In this document: piece by piece, positions 21,100 through 30,361 of the stretch
How positions within the stretch are numbered: position 1 is the first letter of the stretch
Layout: each line of letters begins with the position of its first letter
NCBI RefSeq assembly: GCF_000485595.1
Contig: NW_014577756.1
Span: forward strand, 74,551-104,911
Source: Priapulus caudatus
Lineage: Eukaryota; Priapulida; Priapulimorpha; Priapulimorphida; Priapulidae
Reading direction: 5' to 3'
Length of the DNA stretch: 30,361 bases
Translations under genes and position numbers: made by a program
The notes under the pieces: generated by a model
Database searches by the model: none
What the model was told of the DNA's origin: nothing
Seen by the model: the letters and a program-made list of their open reading frames with translations, nothing else

Positions 21100-24000
21100 C
21101 CAAAAAATTTTTTTTAGGAAAATTTGCAGAATTTCACTCAGGTCGCGCTTCCATTTTAGTGTAATAATTGTGCAACAGATCATCCATCGTGCGTGGTGAC
21201 GATGCAACTCAGTGAAATCAACCGCCACCTCTCACACCCTCACCCCCGCCTCGCAGTCGCCCGCTTGAGCCTCCAACTCGCCTGCGTCGCTTCTGCGCCC
21301 CTCGAGAGTCTGTGTCCAAGGGGGGGTTCCAGGGCAGTGCCCTCACGACGCCCCAGTAGCTCGCGCCAAGAAATCACTGCAAATCTTGCATGCGACGGTG
21401 TCAATTATTAAAATAAAATATTAAAATATGCAATAGAGAGAAGAAGTCGGCAATCTCCACAGTAAAACTCTCCCCCCCTCCTTCGCCGTTGCTCGCAACT
21501 CTAATGACGTTTACGCGTTAGATCACCGCCTGCGCTATATCACTAATCCTGTTACACGCCCCATGCCCATGCACAACAATTGCAACATTGATAAAAACGT
21601 AGAGCCCTCCCTCTCTCAATGAATAAGGCTCCTGTCGTACGGCCACGCTTGCAATGTGGGGCACCCATATAGCCCCGAATAATAATCTCACCCTAGCCTT
21701 CATGTATTACCTCATTTGTGACGAAATGATAAATAGAACATCGAATTTACCCTCTAGATTTGCTGAACGATGACCACGTACCCACCAGTATTTTGTATAT
21801 GCTACGTACTTGCATGCTGTGATATACTCTTATGCTCGAGAGAGCCTATTCATAGCTAAGCACATGCCAGTCGGTCCGCTACGTGTTCCGTTCGCTCAAG
21901 TAGGAAACGCTCCCTCTCTACAATCAATGTCATCTCCCAATCAGCAACTCGCTCCCTTGTTTTCTCGCTGTGCAAGCTAAAACGGCACAATGCATGAGTG
22001 GCTTTATAGTTCGCTGTAACCAAGCGACCCCACTTGTCACCAGCGTGACCGCCTATGCTGCATGCGGGGCAATAATACAAAATAATACACCAATACCGTG
22101 TCTTACCTATATATACTGAATTCCATATCCTGTGTGCCTTCCATAATACACCATATGGCAATCGCTCCGAATAGAGAGACAACTGACACATTGGTGGTTC
22201 CATAGACCTGGATATGATAGAGTACCATAAGCATGTCTTAGTATATTGCTGAGCTGACGAAAACTGGCACCTTTACAAAGCATCCTCGTGCGTTGGCCAT
22301 ACCCTCGCCTCTAGTAATGCTTTCCTACGCTGCTATTCAGCGATATTGTGTGTTCTCGTTTACAGACCAGTAGTCTTTCATAGGAGTTATTTAGTGTTAT
22401 GTGCCTTATATTACTACGCCAGGCCGATGCAAAATCACTGACGGCCTTCACCCGACACAAACACAGCTGTAGCTGCCAGGATACCTGCCCGCACCGAACC
22501 AGCCTGTTTCATGGCCTCCGCCAGAGCAGCCTGAGGACTGGCAGAACCATACTCGACATAGGGCCCCCGAAGAAGCAAGGTTTCCCAGACCAGCGTGAGA
22601 TCCAAAGATATCCCTCTTGGGTATCATGTTCCTAGGCCCCTGAGGCCGTCCCACAGCTATTTACGAAGACTAATGGGGTGCGCGTTTTTATGTGGCATTA
22701 TTTGACCCTGAAAACAGCCGAGCGTAGGTGCAATCATATTTCGGCGATTAAGCTCCTTATTTATGCTTAAGAACTGCCTCAGACTACCAGGTACCACTAT
22801 CACTAAACAATTTTTGCCACCATTGCCAGGTGTAAAGCCCGGACTTGGTAATAGCACTAACCCCTTGTATCGATCCCACAGGATAATCATATGGGTTGCG
22901 AACAACAACGCGTATCTCCAGCTGTACTTGTTATGAGACACGAGTGGAGCGGAAATAAAGGGTCAGCACCGCTCGTGCCAGAAGAAAAGGCATTAATTAC
23001 CAAGGTGAGGCTAGCTCGAAGAAAATAACAAGATGGGCTGTTCGTCTACCAAATTCTCCCCCATTGGACCCCAGCCGAACAAAAAACGAAGAAACTATCG
23101 TTGTCTTTATTTGTGCTTCTCCGTATTTTTATTATTGTACGATACGCACTACCGCCCAGACCTATTGTGCCCTCAGGAAGAAATCAAGGACTGATGCAAT
23201 ATGAATGTGTGGCGCCATGGGGTGTGTGTGCTGTGTTGTGTTGCGCGCCGTGTGTGTGTGTGGCGCGTGTTGGTGCTGTGTGTGCTGTGCGTGCGTGCGG
23301 TGCGGGCGGTGCGTGCGCCTTTAAAGGGCGTGCGGCTGAACAGTGCAAGTGCGTGTGCTCTGGCGATTTGTACTAAAAGCCTATTAAATTCAGACACATA
23401 TTAACCATATCTGTAATCCTGATCTGGTGTGTGTTGTAGAAAGAGTTTCCAGATATGAGACATCAACACCTACAGCCGCACGGAGGCAGGACAGAGATAG
23501 AGTGAGCCTCCCTGATATATACGCCCAACCTATCATCCGCGTGCCTCTCTAGCAAGTCCTTGGGCTCACGCCTGGAATCGAAATCCCGCAGGCAAGTAAT
23601 CTGTAAGCCATACTGTGCTACTGCTTCCATGTTACAAATGAGCATGCAGAGGCGGGCAAAACGGGCGCGTTAGTACTCCGAAGCAACTTCCATGGATGTG
23701 TAGCTGGAGAAACCAAATATAATACTGCTACCAGGCGAGGCCTGCCACACAAGGACTCGTCGTCTACAGCCTAGTCTAGGAACCTAGGTCTGAGCCGCAT
23801 CTAGACCGATTAGCCCCAATCGTAATACACAATGCTATGTTGGAAGTCAAAAACGAACTGCTCAAAAATCGCAATCATCGCGTTGAATCAATTACGTTCA
23901 TAGCGATCAATCAGTGTATAAATAAATAGTCTTGGCAAAAAGACATTACTAATAAATGCAGAATGCATTTATTTTGAGAGTTGTAGACACAGATTACTCA

Positions 24001-24715
24001 TTAGCGCAGTGACGCGTAGTGATCCAAACCGCGTCGATGACCAAGCCATTTGTGCTCTATATCCCGTGAAAGTCTGTTATTCCTGTTTAGTCCCTGTTAG
24101 TTCAAACTCGACATCCAGCTTTATAACATCGATAATTGTTTTATTCGCCGCCACCCGCCGCTGGCGCGTTAAAGCTGCACCAGCCTCGCTCACGCCTCGT
24201 TGTACGTGCGCTCTCCGCATCGTATTCTGGGGCGGAGCCCTACACTGCGTCTATCAGGAGTCTCATCAGACTAGCGCATCTCCGAGGAGAGGCTAAGATA
24301 ATTCTTCGATGCTTCTTTCAGAGTTAACTGAGATGACGTGGCTCACGCATCGAGAGACACGGCATTGACGGTACATTGTTAACTCACGCTTCGTATAAGA
24401 ATGCTGCCGAGTCATGTTACCTATTAGTAACCACCTCGAACTCTGTTGACGCATGGGTGGAGAGAATTCATCTATAGAACCGAGACGTATTCTTCGTTGA
24501 CGTGGGTATAATCCAAACGAACACCGCACAGCACCACTGTAGAAAACCGTAAACCGCCGAATGCCCCAGACGAATTATGACAGACATAGAGAAATACAGT
24601 CAAAACATGCTCCAACGGGACAACTGCATACGGGGTGCGCATTAAAACATTTACTAATTATTGTAAGTTACCAAGTCAGCCATTCAACCAGCTAGATTTC
24701 CCATTAGTAAAGAGT
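21100..24715. other. No recognised gene; several coding-looking short frames
   Basis: GC content is higher than in the flanks. Short frames on the minus strand (21856-22203, 22435-22623, 22657-22941) have protein-like composition but no domain I recognise, and frame relations between them are broken. A GT-rich block with TGCG repeats is at 23217-23325. Confidence 0.4.
22435..22623 (-). other. Unassigned open frame, possible exon or decayed gene fragment
   Basis: The open stretch on the minus strand is 62 codons bounded by stops, with no ATG at its upstream end. It reads WETLLLRGPYVEYGSASPQA, then a short Ala-rich segment and ATAVFVSGEGRQ-stop. Composition is balanced and GC-rich at third positions, which is unlike random frames nearby. 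I do not recognise the family, and no clean acceptor defines the left boundary. It could be a decayed mobile-element fragment. Confidence 0.2.
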
Positions 24716-26385
24716 ACACACACGCCACCACCACACACACGCCACGCACCGGCGCGCACACGCCTACGCACAGCCGCACACACGCTAAGGACACGTCGCT
24801 GTTACGCCACCCACGTTAACACGCTGCATACACGCCACGATCGACTGTAATGCAGTTATATAATTCTCTGCGGAAGTACGATGTGATTCAACTGCCAGTA
24901 CCACGAGCGCCTGCTTGAGACGACGCTCTTGGCGCTATCTCGCATTTGCCCACCACCCTCTCCACACACACCGCCACGCACGCACACACACACACGCTCA
25001 CGCCACACACACAAGCACACCCGTACGCACGCACAGGCTGGTCGCACGCCTTACACACCACACATACGCAAGCGAACGCCCGCCGAACAAAACCTGGGCG
25101 CCACTCGCCTGCCTAGGCCGCACACGCAACAGCACATGACGAGCGAGAGCAACGCGCGACTAGCGACCTACGCCAGGACGACACATATGTGCACACACAT
25201 CAACCGACTCGTCGAAACCCGCGCCTTCGGTACCTCCGCACGGTCACACCCATCGAGCAGCCCCCGCAACGCGCCCCACGCAGCACCACTCCCGCACGTA
25301 TCTCCACCCCGTGCCCTAACACGCCCCCTAACACGCGCAGACACATCGCCGCAAAAATGACACGCCACGCACGCGCAAAACACACACACACGCACTGAAC
25401 TTGACACGCTCGCCCACGCACCACAGCTATACACGCATCGGCAAACTAGGCACACACACGCACAGCACACACGCACGCACACACATACCATTGAATGAGT
25501 GACCAGCGAACGCTTTGTATCAAGGAAAACATCATCACCCTTAAGATACAGTTATACATATTTATTTTCACCTCACACAAGTCCAACTTCGTACATATAC
25601 AATCGCGTTTGTTGTCAGCTACCCAAATTTTATTTATACAGCGACCCATCCCGCCTTAGCAAACCTCCATCTTATCACTGTTCAAACCTTGCGCATGTGT
25701 CTGCTGAGATGCTAGCCGATAGCGGGAGAGGGCAAGCAGGTTTACACGTCGTTAATGTTGTTAAGCAACAGTCTGCCACTGTCCTTAACGCCAAACCGAC
25801 AGTTCAGGATAACGGAAATGCACGCGGTGTTCGCATACGAGGTGATACTTCAATCAGGGTACAGTCTAACCTGCCTATAACGGTCAGTCGAGGGAAAAAC
25901 CTCGAAGGTGGCATTTAACAGATGGGTGTTCATTCTGCGCGGGTGGTTTCCCCGTGCAACTGAATGAAAACGTAACTGAATGAAAACGTTTAGAAATGCA
26001 CTTTGTAACTGGGTGTGCTTTCCACAGAGACGAGCAGCACTAACACACAGGCTCTGACTGTACGTGTTACGAACCGGGGACAAAACTCGCTCATAACTCT
26101 ACTGCCATCTAATAGCAAAATCCATGTGAAAATACGTGTTAATGATGTGAGACGCAAAAGAGGCAACGAAGATTGCCGCGTAATCCTGTAAGGGTTCATT
26201 ACCGCGAAATAACCTCAGCAGACTCCGATACATGTAAACACACTTCGGCCTAGATCTCATACGGTGATGCTGTCAGCCCCCATATTATCATTACGGCATA
26301 TCCTGTGACCTCACTCAACGAACACACGCACAGCCACACTGTAGAACGTAAACCCGCAGCATATGCCAGACGTTTACGTCGAGTA
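24523..26385. repeat. Dispersed direct repeat pair (24523-24575 and 26328-26385)
   Basis: Both ends carry CGCACAGC-(C)ACACTGTAGAA followed by CGTAAAC-CCGC and an ATGCC-CAGACG word, similar over about 50 bp with small indels. The sequence between the pair is mostly AC-rich low complexity, so this may be two copies of one short interspersed element. Confidence 0.5.
24716..25490. repeat. AC-rich low-complexity region
   Basis: CACA/CACGC words dominate 24716-24840, 24960-25060 and 25370-25490, with more mixed C-rich sequence between. Long His/Thr/Pro frames on the plus strand and Cys/Val/Arg frames on the minus strand are composition artefacts. Confidence 0.85.
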
Positions 26386-26550
26386 AATGATCACGGGGAT
26401 GGGGGAGAAACCCCGAAAACATGGAAATCCTGTACCGGAGAGAGATCGGACAGTTGTACGATAGTGATCGCTCATCCTGCAGCGAGCCGAATCGCTATTA
26501 TCCCCTGCTTGCTAGCAGCTGCAAAAAAACATGATACGTCCACCTGGGAT
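25491..26550. other. No recognised gene
   Basis: A plus frame (25499-25918) ends with a coding-looking 70-residue tail (SGRGQAGLHVVNVV to GKNLEGGI) but no family is recognised and nothing around it supports an exon. A short GAATGAAAACGT duplication is at 25965-25989. Confidence 0.4.
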
Positions 26551-26945
26551 GTATCCGTCTCTCCCTCCCTCTCCTGCTCTCTCTCTCTCCCTCTCCCTCT
26601 CTCGCGCGCTCTCTCTCTCTCCCTATACTCGTCTGTCTGCTCTCTCTCTCTCTCTTCTCTAACACACACACAACACACGTCTCCTCCCCCCTCTCTCTTC
26701 TTGCTCTCTCTCTCCTCGCTCTCGGTCTCTCTCTCCTGCGTCTCTCTTCTCTCTCCTCACACACACTACTACAGCCCCCGCGACACGCTGCGCCGCGCCG
26801 CTCGCTCTGCTGCTCTCGGCTCGCTCTCTCTCCTCGTCTTCTCTCTTCTCTCCCCCCCTCTCTCTCTCCTCCCCCTCTCTCTCGTTTTTCTCTCCATCCC
26901 TCTCTCTCTCCCCACCCATCTCTATCGCACTCTCTAGGGAAACTC
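26551..26945. repeat. Imperfect (CT)n polypyrimidine region
   Basis: CTCTCT runs interrupted by CG, AC and C-runs over nearly 400 bp, a strong strand asymmetry. Plus-strand Ser/Leu frames and minus-strand Arg/Glu frames are artefacts. Confidence 0.93.
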
Positions 26946-29050
26946 GCAGATGCCCACTTACAAAACTGCTCATCTACGACGATGATTTACGACGCCAAGA
27001 TATTTTGCCTCCATTCCACGCAGGGGCCTGCAGAACAAGCAAGATGAGATTATCAGCAAGGCTTGATCGTGCGCGTACACAGCACGCAGCGTGCGTGCGG
27101 CGTGCGTGCGTGCGTGGCGTGGCGTGCGTGCGTGCGTGTCAGTTGCAAGAGTCAAGTTTAACGAGGAAATCGGAGAAACCTACTCATTAACGGATGGATT
27201 TCAAACGACGACATCAGCATTCCCGTTCGACAAATCCGAGGAAGCAATTAATAACGTGTGGATCTGACAAAGTGGCTTCGTTATGCTTACCAGCCGTCCT
27301 CATATCATTATCTCATCATTAGTCTTCCGACCAGAAGGTGCGTGATCAAGGGTTATGGCGCCAACTAACTATACTATGCCTACATGTCAGGAACAGTTGT
27401 AATTGCACGTGGATAACAACAATTGTATCGTTCATTTATAAGAGTGACAAATGCCAGCGATTTACATTAAATCACGAATTTTCCTGATACAAAATTATAA
27501 ACGTGATTTATTTACAAGGCTACGAACCGATCTGAATATAATCACTACACCTGTCATTCACCTAGTAAATTCTAAAGCAAAGACACGTGCACTGCTTATA
27601 CCTGAGAAGAAAGATGTCAGCGTGCATCTTCAAGTGTTTAAACAATTCGTATAAATATATTTTAATCTAGTCAACTAATGCAAAATATTGGCCACATTAA
27701 AATCACACTTCGAAGTCGTCGGTCACCGCGTACCAATGACTCACGCGCAGAGGGCTGTGCTACTGCCATAGAGTCAGCGTTCTCACATTCACGCTAAACA
27801 CGGCAAACATACAGCATATCAATAAGATGGCCAAGATGCTACACCAATGATAGACTAGGCCTATCCAGCTATCCATCTAATAATGAATTTCCAAGAAGCT
27901 CTGACCAGCCATTATGACCAGTCATTGATTGCGTCAGTCACTGCGATACGAGGTTCGTCTAAGAGACAATGTGCTAGCAAGCCAACAAATGACGTGCGCG
28001 TAAAATAAACGACGTAATCTAGGCAGCAACATCCTAACCAAAAAAAGGCATGCATAGGTCAGTTAGCAAGATAGAGTAATCATTTCCAGAGTTTATGGTG
28101 TTCACCCTTTTGTCTTTTCGATGATTTCTTGGCCAGGTCTTCTCCGGCTGCGTGACGGAACGGGTTGGGCGCGAGTCGACTGCCATCTGACTCGTCATAT
28201 TGCCTGCGCGCTGCGACTGAGCGTCTTCTTGATATTCGCCACCTACTGGTGATACACAGCAGTGACACACTGCTGACAGCTTCAGCACATCATAAACAGC
28301 CGACAGCTTTAAGTGAAGAGGCGAGCACTTTTAACGGTATCACTGCGCTGCCGTTAACTTAAGCATTGCAGGATGTAGAATCACACTACAATGATAAACG
28401 TCAAATATCTTTATGTAACAGTATGTAGGCAAAACAAAATATAGATGTGGTTACGGTTTCCCGACCGACCGCCTATTATTCCCAGCGACCCCCTAGAAAC
28501 ATTTGATTGTCAATTTTCTTTAAAGTAAAAAAAAGAAAAATTGCAAGAAATAAAATGTTTCTACCTACCTAACCCTATTATTTATCGGCATGTAACGGTA
28601 ACCACACATATATTATGTTTTGGCCTTAGCGATAGTTGGCCACAACAAATCGCTCGTGACACTGGCATTGTTAATCGCACAGAAGAAAAGTTATGCACAA
28701 ACTCATTAGCTAAGTCCACCGCTGAGATGCTGTTATCAATCAACGCTAATTCTGAGAATAAGTTATCGTTTACACGAATAAATGAGTAAGTTTATTTTGG
28801 ATGAATTTTTTTGAAGATTCTAAGAACAACGAGTGCCGCAGAGGGCGACAGGCGGTCAACTGACGTGCACTGTAGCTGGCTATTCTTCTGATAAACCTCA
28901 CTGGTCAACCGAATCAAAGTGCGCCCTCCCCGCCAATCCGCGTTGATAGGCTTTGCCTATACCGGTAGTACAGTAATAAGATATAGCTTTGTAGCTTTAA
29001 ATGACTTCGCTCTATTAACCGTTAGCGATGGATATGCATCGAGCGCGAGC
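26946..29050. other. No supported gene
   Basis: A (GTGC)n patch at 27090-27138 and otherwise mixed sequence. A minus-strand frame at 28080-28268 has a charged C-terminal-like tail and a possible acceptor (ATCACCAGTAG), but the overlapping frame is equally open and neither resembles a known protein. Confidence 0.5.
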
Positions 29051-29055
29051 GTAGT

Positions 29056-29120
29056 GGTGGTGGTGGGGAGGGTGGGGATGGAGGTGGGGGAAAGGTTGGG
29101 AGAGGGCGGGTGATAGGGGG
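29056..29120 (+). other. G-rich tract with G-quadruplex potential
   Basis: The top strand has successive runs GGGG, GGG, GGGG, GG, GGGGG, GGG, GGG, GGG and GGGGG within 65 bp with mostly short loops (for example GGGGAGGGTGGGG at 29065-29077). Enough runs exist for an intramolecular quadruplex. No gene adjoins it. Confidence 0.65.
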
Positions 29121-30361
29121 CTCTAATAGCAAAGCAGTTCAGTCGCTTTGTTAACAGTCAACAAATCCGATGTTTAACCCTCCTCTTGGGGTTCAAAAGG
29201 TTATGCAGAACACTTACTCTTCGCACCGTCAGTGGAAAGCAAACATTTCATGGTCCTTTCAATAAATGCGCATAAAAATGGTAGGTCACCGTTGAAAGCA
29301 AAAAAGTTTTTTCATCCGCCTCCGTCCAGACCATGTCCTCAGAAAATGTCTCTAAAAATCTGCCCGTGCCCCATTGACCTTTGACGACTGTGACCTCCAA
29401 TTTCCGGCCAGTGGTGGCTTTTCGCCTATCCATGATCATACACGGACTATCAGCGAGCTCTAGTCAAGCCTAATCGTTTAGATTTGTTGCCGCAATTCTG
29501 CACTTTCCCCCCTTACTTAAGTTTAATGAAAGGGAATGTTCCCCCTTCTTTTATCACCTCTTTGCACCATTTGACCGCTCAGCTTCAACACCGCAAAACT
29601 CGTTGCAAAATTTACCCCCCAACGTCGCCCAAGAAATATCGTGAACCGTACGTCGCGAAAGCCGTTAAGAATTTTGTGCCTAACTGTTTGAGAGACGCAG
29701 CGGACGGACGGCACGAAGCGGCAACGGCCCTACAATGCAAACTTGCGAATTCTAAGCAAGCTGGCATCATGACTATGTGCAGATGAGCTTTAAAACCAAA
29801 TTAAAATAGTGATAATGCCTAAGCGCGAGTTCGTGTTAATCACCACATACTGGGGCAGTAAGCTGCCTGCACATGCCATAGTATAGAATATAAAATTAAA
29901 AATACAAGTGTAAAATCAAAAAAAATGCATCATAGCTTTTGCATACTTATTATATTTAGTTTGTAGTAAAAAGTCAGCTTGATATTCTAGAGTTGACCAA
30001 AAGCGATTGTTACGTATATAAATGAACAATTAGATAAGGCAAATGTGTATATTTAAGACCCTATATATATAAATTATACAAGGCATATAGCGAAAACTGC
30101 CTGTGAATTGGCCGCACACCCAGTGAATTTATAATGTCAGATAAATATGTTAGCAGAAACCAAATTTATACCAAGTTCAAAATCCATAAAAAATTACATT
30201 AACCACTTTCCTACACTGGGCGACATCGTTCCAGAATCTTTTGGTGCAGCAACGTAAAACCCTAGAAAAACAACAATAAATAACATAAGCAGAATCAACA
30301 GTTGTCAACTTTTTCCTCATAGAAGCATACAGCGCAAAAAGCGCTTGTTTGCACGTAGCTC
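29121..30361. other. No supported gene
   Basis: A 100-codon plus frame (29484-29786) and minus frames at 29248-29439 and 29523-29714 have no recognised domain. The last 550 bases are AT-rich with no open frame. Confidence 0.5.

Noticed and set aside
25168-25491. Cys/Val/Arg-rich protein on the minus strand
   Set aside because: Composition reflects the AC-rich repeat; several other frames in the same stretch are equally open.
26305-26937. 210-codon plus-strand frame
   Set aside because: Its second half is the (CT)n tract read as Ser/Leu, and the first half has no recognised domain.
28034-28288. Terminal exon of a minus-strand gene
   Set aside because: Two overlapping frames look equally coding, the acceptor lacks a pyrimidine tract and no upstream exon was found.
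29248-29439. Tc1/mariner transposase catalytic motif suggested by an ADEKTFLL word on the minus strand
   Set aside because: Only a few residues resemble the DEK-F motif; the rest of the frame and its neighbours lack the other conserved positions.

Overview
This is a eukaryotic window: introns with GT/AG borders, long microsatellites, many tandem repeats, hairpin-type non-autonomous transposons and a 25-base run of N. No prokaryotic layout is present. The one gene I can defend is a secreted neuropeptide precursor of the orcokinin/pedal-peptide superfamily. Its repeats (FDSLGGSNL, FDNLGGSNL and a FDSLGGGHLI copy) look most like the orcokinin-B peptides of insects. With the CAAAATG start context, this points to an ecdysozoan, most likely an arthropod. 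The species cannot be named from the sequence, and a lophotrochozoan pedal-peptide gene is a less likely alternative.

Gene model (+ strand): exon 1 (coding part 839-887) carries the start codon and signal-peptide core and ends in AAG|GTAAGC, phase 1. A proposed 38-nt microexon (2254-2291) sits behind a strong polypyrimidine acceptor, completes the signal peptide (cleavage likely after VSG) and leaves in phase 0. The large terminal exon (7694-8488) holds acidic spacers with dibasic sites and then 14 tandem peptide copies. The join is 882 nt, in frame, 293 residues plus stop. Introns are about 1.4 and 5.4 kb. A perfect CRE octamer (TGACGTCA, 692-699) lies about 75 bp upstream of a candidate initiator (CAGTT, 766-770).

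Layout. 1-690: CTAT/CATC microsatellites and plain upstream DNA. 690-8490: the neuropeptide gene; intron 1 contains a (GT)n tract of over 200 bp, and intron 2 contains an 82-bp tandem repeat, a 19-bp tandem repeat and a MITE-like element. 8490-10160: (TA)n hairpin, 57-bp and 43-bp tandem arrays, (AC)n. 10560-11705: a cluster of palindromic/hairpin mobile elements. 11705-15200: mostly unassigned DNA, then C-rich direct repeats and a (CT)n block. 15590-19580: a damaged-looking stretch around the N gap, with degenerate GGTAGATAGATCA repeats, a pogo/Tigger-like TIR element flanked by TA, and a ~450-bp segment present twice with indel-rich differences. 19580-30361: no recognisable gene; AC-, CT- and G-rich low-complexity blocks and several short open frames I could not assign.

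The notable biology is the precursor. Its main array is four nearly identical 84-bp dimers that alternate a Gly-Lys-Arg end (predicted C-terminal amide) with an Arg-Lys-Arg end (predicted free acid), so one transcript should give two chemically different peptide classes in fixed proportion.
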